This document shows positions 38,377 to 50,689 of a stretch of DNA of 64,000 nt, one piece after another. The stretch covers positions 1-64,000 of the forward strand of contig JBBHKE010003436.1 of the NCBI GenBank assembly GCA_037447655.1, given 5' to 3'. The position numbers and the translations under genes were made by a program. How positions within the stretch are numbered: the first letter of the stretch is position 1; each line of letters begins with the position of its first letter. The notes beneath the pieces were generated by a model. The model saw only the letters and a program-made list of their open reading frames with translations, did not search any database and was not told where the DNA came from. The DNA is from Zygnema cylindricum. Its lineage: Eukaryota > Streptophyta > Zygnematophyceae > Zygnematales > Zygnemataceae.

Positions 38377-39103
38377 TTTTATATGATCAATGATTCTTGA
38401 GATATTCACTTACTTTTGATTGCTTTATTAAATTCAGGACATAGGGAACATGTAAAGACTGACACTCAAAAAAATTAAAACCAGTCGAGATTGGGACCTT
38501 TGCGAGAGCTTACTACCTAGTTGACAGAAATGATATCTGGATTCTGGCAAAAGAACTTAGGTCTGGATGGAATGCAGTCACACGACTGTAGTTCTTACTA
38601 TACAGGATGTACAACCACGTGGCACGTTTAACAAACGAAAGGGAGCCACGTAGCCTTACACAGGGTTCCAATTCGCTTACACTTCATGCTTCTCCAGCGC
38701 CCATGGCTGGAAAGTGGAGCCATGAGCCGGAGGCATAATACTAGCATATTCCTATTAGATGTCTTGACGGAGAATGAGTGGAGTCCAAGGATGGCAGCAA
38801 ACTGTAATACACAGGCTTTTGAGCTGCCAATAACTAGCTGTGCTCACGCCTGCCACCAGTTAGCACGCGTGAAAAGGGACGTATTTTATTCAGCATGTGT
38901 AATCGCCGTTACAGAGCCAGAGTGGATGTTATTACCGTACGACCGAGAGTGCCAACGGCCCAACCATGAAACCATGGATCAAAAGAGCGAACACGTCGTG
39001 CGAAATCCTTTAGCTAGTAGCCCGTAGTTTATGCGTGGTAAACGTTTATATGAGTTAAATATGCTTATAATACGGGCCGACCAGGCATCCTGTAACGTTC
39101 GCA
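38377..39103. other. Channel gene 5' region, no other gene recognised
   Basis: Upstream of the proposed channel start. A donor-like AAAAGTAAGTG on the minus strand at about 38405-38415 hints at an intron in the 5' untranslated region or an upstream exon I cannot identify. A 113-codon plus-strand frame (38686-39027) has no recognisable features. Confidence 0.4.
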
Positions 39104-40560
39104 CCATAGTTGTTCACGGCGATTAGTGCGAACGTACCGTACGTAACGAATTATACGTAACAAACGCATTGAACCTTTTGATCAAATCGCAAAATATCGT
39201 TAATTAATTTGATTCCGTACTATTCCGTACATAAAAAAAACAAAAAACTATTACATATAAAGCAGTTTGCAAGTTTTTGCTGTTTAATGAGCGGTAAAAA
39301 AACAAACTCTTCATAATTTTATGACAAAACCTAACCAAATGGTAGTTCAATCGTTTACCTCAGGATGAGCTTCGCAGTTAACATACACGGGTTCAATTTC
39401 TACGAAGATAGCAATTTTAGCAATTTCGTCTTTGTTCAATGGCGTCATACAAATTTCAAACTGAACGTGCGAAATTATTGTGACGTTCAACGTCTCTTTC
39501 CCAAAATGTCCGTACATTTTCGATTATATAACGTACAACTTCCGTGGTATTTCTGTTCAATTCACCGAACAGAAAGTACCAATAAGTGCGACTCAAATTT
39601 CCCGTTTTATTCCGTACATATCCGTAAAAAAAATTACAGTTACAGTAATTAGTTTACTGGTTCCCGTAAAATTGCAGTTGTAGTTTACAGTACCTAACCA
39701 AATGGTAGTCCAATCGTTCACCTTAGGGTGAACTTCGCAATTAACATACACGGGTTCAAATTCTACGAAGATAGCAATATTAGCAATTTCATCTCTGTTC
39801 CATGGCATCTTATTTCAAAAAAATTGAAGAAGACGACCGTACAAATGTCAAACTGAATGTGCGAAATCATTGTGACGTTCAACGTCTCTTTTCGAAAAAG
39901 TCTGTACATTTTCGATTATATAACGTACAACTTCCGTGGTATTTATGTTCAATTCACCGAACAGAAAGTACCAATAAGTGCGACGCAAATTTCCTGTTTT
40001 ATTCCGTACATATCCAAAAAAAAAATTACAGTTACAGTAATTAGTGTACAGGTTCCCGTAAAATTTCAGTTGCAGTTTACAGTACCTAACCAAATGGTAG
40101 TCCAATCGTTCACCTTAGGGTGAGCTTCGCAGTTAACATACCCGGGTTCAAATTCTACGAAGATAGCAATTTTAGCAATTTCGTCTCTGTTCCATGGCGT
40201 CTTCTTTCAAAAAAAATTGAAGAAGACGACCGTACAAATGTCAAACTGAACGTGCGAAAGTATTGTGACGTTCAACGTCTCTTTTCGAAAATGTCCGTAC
40301 ATTTTCGATTATATAACGTACAACTTCCGTGGTATTTCTGTTCAGTTCACTGAACAGAAAGTACTAATAAGTGCGACGCATATTTCCTGTTTATTTCCGT
40401 ACATATCTGTAAAATAAATTACAGTTACAGTAATTACAGGTTCCCGTAAAATTTCAGTTTCAGTTTACAGTACACGTTTTTTTACGATTTTTTCAAAAGT
40501 CACGAATTATACGTTTCAATCGCAAAAAAGGAAAAAATTGAGCGATTTGAACAACTATGG
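39104..40560. mobile_element. Inverted-repeat element carrying a tandem array
   Basis: Ends are CCATAGTTGTTCA (39104 on) and its complement TGAACAACTATGG (to 40560). Between them lies a three-unit tandem array (39332-40474). No transposase frame. Likely a non-autonomous element with amplified internal repeat, in the divergent promoter region between the channel gene and CCZ1. Confidence 0.6.
39332..40474. repeat. Tandem array, three units of about 362-393 bp
   Basis: Units start at about 39332, 39694 and 40087 with AACCAAATGGTAG and end in ...GTTTACAGTACCT. Units 2 and 3 share an extra block of about 30 bp (around ATTGAAGAAGACGACCG) that unit 1 lacks. Each holds the imperfect palindrome CTGTTCAATTCACCGAACAG. 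Frames differ between units, so not coding. Confidence 0.9.
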
Positions 40561-40615
40561 TTTGCACGCGTTCTCGCACTTTTGTTCAACGCACGAAACA
40601 TCACTCAAATCCATA

Positions 40616-41270
40616 GTTCAAAAGTAGGTGACCGTACGCCCATACAATATGCTTATTATACGCAAAACATACAATATGCCCTTAAGACCCATATTGTATT
40701 GGCCGCAAAATGAAATAAAATAGGAACAGGGTTGAGTTGCACGTCGATCGATAGAGAATTAAACGACATGTCTAAATTTTGAAAAAAAATCGGACAAAAA
40801 AATTTATTTCTGTGAGTTTCGAGGGACGTTTTATTTTAGCCGTCGGATCTCGACGATCGGACGGCCGCTGATCAAAGTAGGCGATTTAAAAAGATCACAT
40901 GAAAAGCCCATAACACAACTTACGAAAGGACAAACTGTCATATCAGCGCCTGCAATTTTGAGGGCCACACTAAATAAAGCCTCAAATTGACCAACCAGGC
41001 AGTATGGGACGATTAAAAAAAAAAGTACCACACTGCCAAAAAAATTACCCAAAACCTACGGACCAACCCCGTTGGTGGCTTTTCCCCCGGAATATCATCC
41101 TACGCCGTGTCAGTTCGCTAAAAAATTTCGTCCGGCGGCGTGCGCTGTACTTTGATCTTACGTCAGGAGTGTGCACGAAGCACACACATACAGTGCCTAC
41201 GTTGCGCGAGTTTTGTGCAAAGTTTTGTGCGCCTACCAAAGGCCTACCATAAAAAAGCCTACTTTTGAAC
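40616..41270. mobile_element. MITE-like element, GTTCAAAAGTAGG ends, just upstream of CCZ1
   Basis: Left end GTTCAAAAGTAGG, right end CCTACTTTTGAAC. Internal words around AAAAGATCACATGAAAAGC and CCCATATTGTATTGG recur, inverted, in a shorter copy at 60960-61256. The right end is only 100 bp before the first possible CCZ1 ATG, so part of the CCZ1 promoter or leader is probably element-derived. Confidence 0.65.
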
Positions 41271-41369
41271 TTGCTAAAATCTACAATTTCCCCATCGCCG
41301 AATGTCACGAAGTCACGATGAACCGCGATCATCGGGTGTCATGATGATGAACAGCCATCATCGGATGTC

Positions 41370-44300
41370 ATGGTGAACTGGCTCGGACCTCAGGCTTCCG
41401 AGAATCTGTTTCCCGCCTCCACCACTGACATTTTTAGAGCTCTCTGGCATATCGGATGCGTGATGGCCGGGCCAGCTACTGCCCTGCAAGCCATTCGCCT
41501 CTGTGTATTCGATGTACGGCGAGGGCAGAGGGAAGGCCAGGAAGGAGAGAAGATCCTTTATTTTTTTCCAGAAAAGACTCCTGCATGGGAACAGCTTGCT
41601 CTTGCTGGCTTGGCGGAGGGCCTCATTACCTTCACCCGGTTAGTTTTTTCATTTCGTTTCTCTTTTTTTCTGTGAAGAAGCTTAATTTTGTCGTACTTGT
41701 TTCTGCTTTCCAACAACCAAACTAGGTTTTACCTCTTCTTTTGATCTGTTATGGAACCTTTACCATTGCCATCTCTCCATTCTTTTTCTCACTCTCTTGG
41801 TATTCAGAATACTTTTTCTCCTCCTTAAACTTCGATATTCGTCATTATCTCTCGAACTTGTTCATTTTTTTATGAATCTTTTTACTTCGCATCTTTTAGG
41901 TCTTTTACCACCTCGATTTTTCTGGACTTTTGCTGACGACGATCAACTGGTGTGTTTATGTACGATTCTGTTATTTATTTGTTGATTGAGCATAAGGTAA
42001 TGCATAATTCAATAAGGTGGTATTGCTGCTATATTCTATTTCTCTTGAATTTAACACAAGTATGTCATTCGTGAAGACCAATATTTTTTTCTTGTCTCTC
42101 GATTATTCGCTCGGTTTTTTATGTAAACATTGGAAAAATTGGGAACATAGAAACTGATGAGGACATCCGCTGTCTTCTACTCTCACCATCTGTGTGGATT
42201 GTGTTAGTCCAAGAATTTAGCAGAAAACTTGAAAAAATATGTTGACAACGTGTAGCATTTACAATTCTGTGTGATCCACGCTAAATTATGTATTAAACAA
42301 GGATGCCTGTATGGAAGCTCTCAGAAAATCCAAAAACTCCACCGCCCATCGCCATTAGGGTTAAGGTGTTATTTGTGTGGAGAGACGCGACGATTGTCGT
42401 CTACTCTCTTATTATTAACACTGAAATACGATTTTCGGCCAGAAAATGCTGCTACCGAATCAGTGTCATAAACTCTAATAGCGATGGGCGGTGTAGTTTT
42501 GATGGACCGCGTAGCCCCCTTAATGTACATTATTTTATCAACTGAGGTCGTTTTTGATAATGTGAGACAAACTTGTAAAGCTGCAGATCTTCTCCATGGT
42601 TTATGAAGGTTTAGAAGCTGAGTTCTTTTATTTATTTCTGAAACGTTGTCTGCAGTTTAGGCTTCAGCAACCTTCCAGATCCCTATATGTCCAGCTAAAA
42701 GATTTCATAGGCAGGCTGTTCTATTTACAAACAATGAGTTTTGTTTTTTCACCGAAAGTTAATTGGCTGCTGCTGTACATCTCCTGCAATGGCTGTGTAT
42801 GTGTGACTGGTACTGAACCTGACCTTTGTTTTCCTCCAACAGAGTGTTTTCCCCAAATGCTCCGTGTGATGTGATGGATGCCGAGAAACACACGCATGTT
42901 TTCTTGGAGTGTGAGCCACACGTGTGGATGGTACTGGTAGGTATGCAAGCTCGCCCTGGCTTCTCTCCATGTGGAATCCACTGATTCGAAGTAATTACAC
43001 CATGCACATCGTTGCAAGAAGCTTCCGAACACACAGTCTGACCTTCAAAAATTTTCATGTGATTTTGCCAGGCGGCAGAGAAAGGTGGTCAAGGTGGAAT
43101 TGGGGAGAATCTTCGCATGGAAGCCTTAAGAGATGTGCTGCGGGAGGCTTACTCTCTCTTCTCCCTTTTCTATGGACCTATTTCCGCCCTCCTCCACGAA
43201 GACCAACTTTCATCTGGCTCAGCAAAACGCTGTCTTGCCGCATTCTTTCCAGACTACTTTTCAGGTTTGCGGACCTGCATCAGCATGAAGATGATGCCAT
43301 TTTCTTTATGCTATGCTCTAATCCGTTGAAGTCGAGGGTAGTAATGAGAGCCCAGAACAATATCGCTTTTAACGAATGCATAAGATGTTAAGAGAATCTT
43401 GCAGCTACTCTTGGGTGGCTTTCCTTAAGGGCTCCAGAAGTGCACAGGCAATCTTATGTTTTTAACAACTTCTTATGCAGAGTTTTATTTTATTGTCAGT
43501 GGATCTTTGTCATTGTAGGAGGACCGGCAAGAAGGAATTGGAAGCTACCAACTATTGCAGAGGGGCTCACAGAACGTGGAGCTGTACAGCTGCTGCCTGT
43601 CGATCGACAAACATTTCTGAATGTGCAGGTAGGACTTCTTTTTGGAGGATTACTCGGGCATTTCTCATTGAAAACTGCCTTTCCACGGTGGTTAGGTTTT
43701 GAAAGAATAAAAAGCTGTTGACTTCCTAGCTCTGCAGATTCATATAATTACTGTAATCTGGTTTCTCTACAAGAAGTTCAATAGAATTAAGTTTGCTTCA
43801 ACGTCTCTTTGACCTACTATATGTGTTTATTTGTTAGACAATGTTGTATTCAATCTAAAATCTTGCTGAAGACAGATACGAGAGTAATGCTTATTGTACC
43901 TTGTTATGTACATTTTGTCAAGAAAGCGAGCTTATCCCGCCGACATGCACCACCCTGTTTTAAACAAAAGTGATATCAGACAGAATCCTGTCATGTCAAG
44001 GATTGATATTATTCTTGCCTTGCTGATTCACGCAAACTAGGAATTAGCGCAGTTAGCGTGTTCACATGGCGCCAGAAAGTTCACGTCCTGCTTGTGTCTT
44101 TTCTTTATGTCCCTGCCTTGCAGTCGATTGTGGGTTGCCTTCAGACATCACAGAAAACTGCGCTGGGCATTGATTCGGTTTTTATGTTTCACGATATGTT
44201 GCTCTCGACCACCCTTTCTCCTGTAAGGCATAAATTGTGTTTCCTTAACTTGCGGGCACTCCTGGTTATGCTTCGATTTAGTTGCAGTCAGACTAATAAT

Positions 44301-46667
44301 AATGTGGGAATTATTTTTTAGGCATGTTTTCAACTGCTGAAGTCACACTGTCTAGTTTGTATGACAGAGTTTTTGGCAACTTCCTGTTCTGTTCTTGGCA
44401 TTGACATCGTTACGCCTATTGGATGCATTTTCGAGGCAAATCTGTATGTGCTTTAATGGAAAACTGCTGTTTTTACAGGCTCCTTTGAGGCCGTGGATGT
44501 GGTGATTTTTTCTTACAGTGGCTCCTAACTCTAGGTTTATGTGTTTTCAGCAATACGTGTAACCAACTGTAATTTATATTATAATAATTTTAAATCTCGT
44601 TTTGATAGTTTTAAATATTATCCAGTTTGTTGCTTGGAAGCTCATTTGGAGTTCTTGCTCGCCACTCTGTTCGGGGGGTGGCTTTTTTGTGACATGGCAG
44701 AAAGACACCAGTCCCCTCTGTACTTACAGCAAACTCCGACTCATTCCATCTTCTCTTTCCTCTACTGCCTTCCCTTCTAAAAGTATTACAAGAAACTTAT
44801 TTTCATCCCGTTCTTCTCCAAGTTTGCAAGTACCTGATGGGTCCGCACAGACCAATAGGGATGCTACAATAGAAACAGTCTCTACGAATCCACCTGCTTT
44901 CGGAAGATCAAAGCTTCGCTCTCTTTTTCGAAGTGCTGCAGGGAAGGTGCCGATACCTAAGCCAATAGCTAAAAAAAAACCAGTTTTTTCGAATCAATCT
45001 GAAAGATACAACTCCGGTCAAGATCCTTCAAACAGACATTCTTTTTCACCTCACACTACATCATCCACTTTGTCACAAGGGGCCACTTCTCGTCCGTCAC
45101 GGGCTCGTTTTTCTTCCATAACAACACCTCAGCCAATGAAATTGGATGCATGGTATAGGAAGAACGATGGGTATTTGGGATCATCAGCCTGGGGAGAGTC
45201 CGAGGGCCATTCTCTGACTCCTACAGTGCATATAAACCCGTCAAAAGATAGTGAAGGCGATGATGGATGGAGAGAAATGGTGGTTTTTCAGCATAAGGGC
45301 CTCACAGTCATGGTGCTTAATGCAATTGGAGTGGGAGCAAAGGATGCAGCTATGGAACTGCTTGAATCGGTGAGTAGTAGGTAGATGCTCATGGTTTGGC
45401 AAAGGAGAGAGGCACAGTCGCTGTTGTGACTGTTTTTGGAAGCCTATCTTTTGTAACAGATCTCGTAGAAGGCCCATGCTCTTTTTAATCCTCTGGTTCT
45501 TATTTGGAAGGGGGAGTGGGGGATGAAGATGGGGAAGGGCTTACATGCTAAATAATCCCAGCCTAGACAAAATTTCAAGATGGAGATATGAAAAATAGGG
45601 CATCTGGTCTCTTGAATAAAAACGTGCGATGCCACTATGTGTTGAATGTAATTGTTGGTGTAAGTCTTATGTGTGATTTTAACGTTGAAGCCTTAAGGTG
45701 TCTAGCGTCATGTCAAGCTCCAGCTTCAAAAAGAAGCAGTATTAATAAAAAATGCAATGTTAGTCTATTGAGCGAGCTACACCTTCCCCCAAAACAAATG
45801 CATATGCCCTTATGTACATGAACAACATTCATTCCATGGGTTTTTGGTTAAAAGAAGGTATTGTGCCCAGGACAAGATGCAAGTTAACGTTATCTGATTT
45901 GAAAACTTTAGTTTGGTGTATGTGGGCACGAGAGTGGTAAACATATGGAACTTAATTTGTCGATACTCGTCGCCAACTCTTTTTTTTTAAGTATTTCCAT
46001 TGTGCTGTGCAGAGTTTATACAAACTTCGGTTTTCTGCAATTTTTTTATTTTTCCTCTGAAAGCTTTCTGATTTTTTTTTCAGGTAGCACATATGTTAGA
46101 AGAGCTTGAGGAGGTTCTTTCAAAACTTTGGGGAGGGCCCGTGGCTTCCCACATCAAAGGTCACAGATACCTCTGTATTGACCGTGGGATACAAACTGTA
46201 CGCGCCTCTCCTCCAGTCAAAGTCACTACTTTATCCAAGGTAATGATCCCTTCACATTCCCATCAATCCGTTTTCAGTAGCATTTGTGAATGACTTGAAA
46301 ATTGTTGCTTATCTCTTGCAAAAAAAAAAAAGTTGATGTATGCGAGGGTGTTTTTGTGGGATAAGCATGTTATTTTTGATAATTTTTCCAGAGTATGTCT
46401 TGTGGGAGGTGAGTTTTCTGTGTTCTACAGGAGTCGCTATCTTTACTAAATCAGTTAAGGCAAGAGGCGGACTGGGATAGCACGAGACGGTTGTGCCGAG
46501 ATGGAGGAGAGCACGACGATAATGGGGAAATTTGTGTAAGGGGAAAGAATAATGCCTGGGTCATGTCTCGAAGAGCTGGAGACTCAGTGCTTTGGACGGT
46601 CATGGAAAGAGCTTCAGAAACATTGCTGTTAGCCGCAGAGGCTGTAGAGCAGATGAATATAAGGTAA
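41370..46667 (+). CDS. CCZ1: Vacuolar fusion protein CCZ1 homologue, 8-9 coding exons
   Basis: Subunit of the MON1-CCZ1 complex, the exchange factor that activates Rab7 on late endosomes and vacuole. Exons: 41370-41638, 42843-42936, 43072-43264, 43519-43628, 44124-44222, 44701-45369, 46084-46239, 46431-46667. All internal junctions are GT-AG and keep frame. Seen: 'RLCVFDVRRGQREGQEGEKI' and 'LAEGLITFTR' (N-terminal longin-type domain), 'DAEKHTHVFLECEPHVWMVL', 'HDMLLSTTLSP', a Ser-rich middle in the 223-codon exon 6, then 'GHRYLCIDRGIQTVRASPP' and 'KNNAWVMSRRAGDSVLW' near the C-terminus. These match the plant CCZ1 family along its length. 608 aa from the ATG at 41370, or 577 aa from 41463, which better matches angiosperm N-termini. 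The frame ends in TAA at 46665-46667, inside a good donor site; splicing to 47376-47391 would give Ser-Asn-Glu-Gly-His instead. Confidence 0.92.
42340..42493. mobile_element. Short MITE, CACCGCC ends, CCZ1 intron 1
   Basis: About 154 bp with imperfect inverted ends ACCGCCCATCGCCATTAGGG and AATAGCGATGGGCGGT. Related to the two elements at 56512 and 56774 (CACCGCCAATCGTTATTAGCG). Stowaway/mariner-like by the TA next to the right end. Confidence 0.6.
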
Positions 46668-47391
46668 GTTTATTCTTATAAAAAATTTTATTGAAATCTC
46701 CAAAAATATAAAAAAATGTAACCGCGTTGACAGTGGTCAAGCATGGTGTGGGCATGATGCAAGTCATTTTGTGTTTGGTTTCGTGGATGGCGTGATTTTT
46801 TATTTTTAGGATTTTTAGGATGGATTTAAAGGCACGGCTAAATTCTAAATGACGTGTTTTGTTGGTGTGAAGGCATTTTGATGGTGTTTTCACGTCAAGC
46901 TAAAAATACCGATAGAGAATTTGGTGTAAATTGTCGCGGCAGCCTGTTTTTGTGAGGTGAGTCTCGCCGGAAGTATATATCCCTTCCAACTTTTTTGCAT
47001 GAGTGTCTTTGGCTAAAGCCGAGAATTCTAGCAGATGGAATTCCCGGGCTGTACATGTGTATGAAGGTTGTAATCGTGAAGTTTTGTTGTAATCTTCTCT
47101 CTCCTTGTATGTTTAATAGTTTGTATCCTTTCTCTGTGTGATGTTGTATGGTGTGGAACTGCAATCTTGTTATAGGAACGTATCCCGGGAAATCGCTCAA
47201 GGGAGGGCAATGTTGTAGGTCCAAGAATTTGCCATCCTCCAGCTCGTTAGTTTTTTTCTTCTGGTATAAAAACATAGGTTTTCCACTTGTATCTTAACCA
47301 TACTGTGGTTTACTTTGGGTTCCTAAGATGTTCTTGATTGTTTTTTTTTGTGATTGAATGCAATTCTGTATGCAGCAACGAAGGGCATTGA

Positions 47392-48905
47392 TGCCGTTCT
47401 TGGATTCATATGTGGATCTAGTTACTTTTTCAATTCCGGCCCACGGTTTTCAGCATTGTTATTACTTAGTGTTATGTTTGCAAAATCGAAGTTTAATGCT
47501 TGTGCAGTAGGAGCTTGAGACTTCTGTGACCCTAAACAGATATTGACCTAGTCTAATCCAGATGTCATTGTATTGTCCTTGTATTTTATGCCGGGAGTTC
47601 AATGTTTATTCTTGCCATCATGAAGTCCGTACCTTTTGTCATGTGGAGTGTAGTGTGGTTGTTGCTCCTTGAGCACCATTTTTTAAATGTCGGTGTTGAA
47701 ATGTTGTTGGGGCCGGCGTGAATCTTGATTTCCAGTATCATTGCGATCTTAGTTCATGCATTCCTCCCTCTAGTCCACCATCGCATTGTTAGAGCAAATT
47801 TTAGTTTGGTATCTACCCGAGAACCATTGTTAGAGTCAAAAACAAAAATTCAGTGCCTTCTTTTTAGAATTTAGCTCTTGTTATATCGCTACATTTTGGA
47901 AAAGTCACAGTTCTATCTTTGTGGATTTCTATGCTACATTGGTATACACTTTTAGAATGGATAGGGCTGTTGCGCATGTATCAAAAACATTAGGTTTCAC
48001 TCCTGCAGTGGCGTTGTTGGATGGAATAAATCTATATTCGTGGAGCTGCTGGCGGGGAGAAAGCTACTAAAATTTTTTAATCAAAATCTGCCGCTTTTTT
48101 TTTTCATGCATTGCTACGCGGCATGTCCTTTTCAGTATTCCTCCTCACATGGTTGTCCAAGGCTGTGTACACTTGTGTGAAATACGCTTTTCAAATGTGA
48201 AAGTCCTGTGTAACATTTACACACATTATATTCACGCGTCGTTATTAGTTAGATATCTGTAGAAATCAAATGAAAGTGGCTCCCACCAGTTAAGGGCGAA
48301 AATGGTAGTGTGAATCATTTGATGCTCGATTTATTTAGCTCGTATTTGACAAGTCTCCTTGAAGACATCCATGCCAGGCATCTGCAAAACACATGGGCGC
48401 ATATAATGCGAGAAAGCACCAAACAAGTACTCAACTGATCATAACTTCTATGTTTTCAGCCCCGCAAGATGCAATATATAATGATTTTCACATAGACTCA
48501 CCTATTGCATAAGTCATGTGATCGGATTTCATTTGACGCTGTTGGCAAAGAGACTGTCACCAATTACAGCATTCATCGGTGTTTGGCTTTAAGGTGACAT
48601 TCTTGCCAAGAAGGTTCCCTTGGCTTTGCTGGCCGCTTCAGCTGCCACTTTTGCTGCTCGCATCTTCTGCTTGAAACCTCCATTCACTTATATCCCTCCT
48701 CATGTGCTGCATTCGCTAGAAAGTGAAACACAAAAACGCCATTGCAGCAAGCCACAGGAGAAGCGTTCCCAAGGACCAATAGAGCACGGCTACAGGAAAC
48801 CAGTCTTTTTCTCTTCGTCTGCACATCACATGGAAGAAAGACAAAGAAAATATTAATTTGCCAATGCCATGTACCAAGTTTAAAAATAAGAAGCATACAG
48901 ACTAC
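47392..48905. other. Intergenic DNA, no recognised gene
   Basis: AT-rich sequence between CCZ1 and the hAT-type MITE. A plus-strand frame at 48620-48856 starts like a transit peptide (MALLAASAATFAARIF) but has no recognisable continuation. Some of this may be CCZ1 3' untranslated region. Confidence 0.5.
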
Positions 48906-49486
48906 TAGTGTTGGGTATCGGGTAATTTCATATCGCGATAATTTCGATATTCGATATATCGAATATCGATCGAGAAGAATCCTCGATATATCGTACCGAG
49001 ACCAACATAAATTACTGCGATATATATCGCGATATAAAGTATTTTATAAATTTAATATTTTATATAATATGTTATTTTAGCAATAAAGACAAATTGTCTG
49101 ATATGCGACGAACGACGTGATTTGCGTTCCGTGACTTAAAGGTAGACTCTGCAAAATGTAACCGACAAACCGACCATTTTCGTATGGAAATCCGTACTTG
49201 CGTATTACGTACATGTACTTCGCAAGTGTACCGAAACCGTACTTTTTTTCGGCAAAGATTTTACGGCCACCTTGTCCGAAGGCACGCGACTTTGGAGACC
49301 TGTGAAAATTTTCATTTTTTTTTTTTAAATGACTCGATATATCGACGATATGATGTATTGGCGATATATTGGCGATATATCGCGATATTTTGATTTTCGA
49401 TATATCGAAGCGATATATTGATCATCGGGAACGTGAAATTCGATATATATCGAATATTGGCAAACGGTCCTCGATACCCAACACTA
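48906..49486. mobile_element. hAT-type MITE with perfect 8-bp target duplication
   Basis: Inverted ends TAGTGTTGGGTATCG / CGATACCCAACACTA, flanked on both sides by CAGACTAC (48898-48905 and 49487-49494). The 8-bp duplication and TAGTG end fit hAT elements. The interior is dominated by self-complementary CGATATATCG words, so transcripts would fold strongly. No transposase. Confidence 0.88.
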
Positions 49487-49830
49487 CAGACTACTCAATA
49501 CGGATGTTTAGCTTTTGGTTGTGGCTTTTCTCAAGATTAGTGGCCCAGAGCCCTCCCGTTTCTGTTCTTGACAATTCAGCAAGATTTCATGTAGCATGAG
49601 AGTGGGCGCACTTTTCTCTAATCGTGCAGTGTGTTCTTGGCAATGATGGTGACCTGATCTGTTACTCCCTCAACAGACTCTGTAGGAGCCTTGGGAGCTT
49701 TTAACTTTTTAATTTTAACTTTTTTGCTTCATCAGCGTTTGGTTATCTTTGTTATTTCGTTTCTGTATTTTGCATGTTCTTCCTCCAGTCTCTATTGTTT
49801 GATTGACCTCGAGTGTCAGTTTTATTTACA

Positions 49831-50196
49831 CTCACTTTTCTTCAGGTTATTTCCTGCAGATAATTATTTAAATTTTCTTCAATTCCATTCGATTACATCG
49901 CTGTTTCAGCTCTTCCATTTTTTTTGATCCCGTGTGTTTCCTTTAATCAGACGTTCTTCTAATACAGCAGTCAAACTACTGGAATTGATAGCGATTCACT
50001 ATTACTGAGCACCACTCACTTTCCTTCAGGTTATTTCCTGCAGATAATTATTTAAATTTTCTTCAATTCCATTCGATTACATCGCTGTTTCAACTCTTCC
50101 ATTTTTTTGATCCCGTATGTTTCCTTAATTAAGACGATATTCTAATACAGCAGTCAAACTACTGGAATTGTTAGCGATTCACTATTACTGTGCACC
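49831..50196. repeat. Tandem duplication, 184-bp period
   Basis: Two units (49831-50014 and 50015-50196), both running from CTCACTTTTCTTCAGG-like to ACTATTACTG..GCACC with a few substitutions and small indels. Intergenic, between CCZ1 and the spermidine-synthase-like gene; no coding signal. Confidence 0.9.
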
Positions 50197-50689
50197 CGCT
50201 GACACTTGCCTAATCAGCTTCACTAAATTATTAAATTGCTCCTGTACATCAACTTATTTCAAACAGCTACTCTGCGTCAAGTAATTGCTGTTGTACAGGT
50301 AGCTACATCTTGTGTCAACATTCATAACAGTGTTTCTTCACACTTCTTTTTTCTCCACAGACATATCAGATTATCGTCAGCCTTTGCAGTCAATAGCTTT
50401 AAACCGCGCTCCCTCTCCAACCCACACACACAATCATGCACAAAATAAAGTTGATTCAAGTGCCGACAAAAACACAATTGCTCTCTTTGTGACATATGGT
50501 GAAGTGTTTCAGATGTATGGCCTTCTGAAATCATGTGCTATACTGCATTTCTTGATTCTAGCTGGCATGTGACATTGCACGACTATTAATACCCTAATTA
50601 ACAGACAGGGTAGGAACCCCATGACCTAAGACTTCAGTACATAAAGTGATAATGGCCTCTATTTTTGAGAAACTCCAAACTCCATGTTT

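Noticed and set aside
38686-39027. 113-codon plus-strand frame between the channel and CCZ1
   Set aside because: No recognisable domain, no splice or codon pattern suggesting a gene, and it lies upstream of the divergent channel start.
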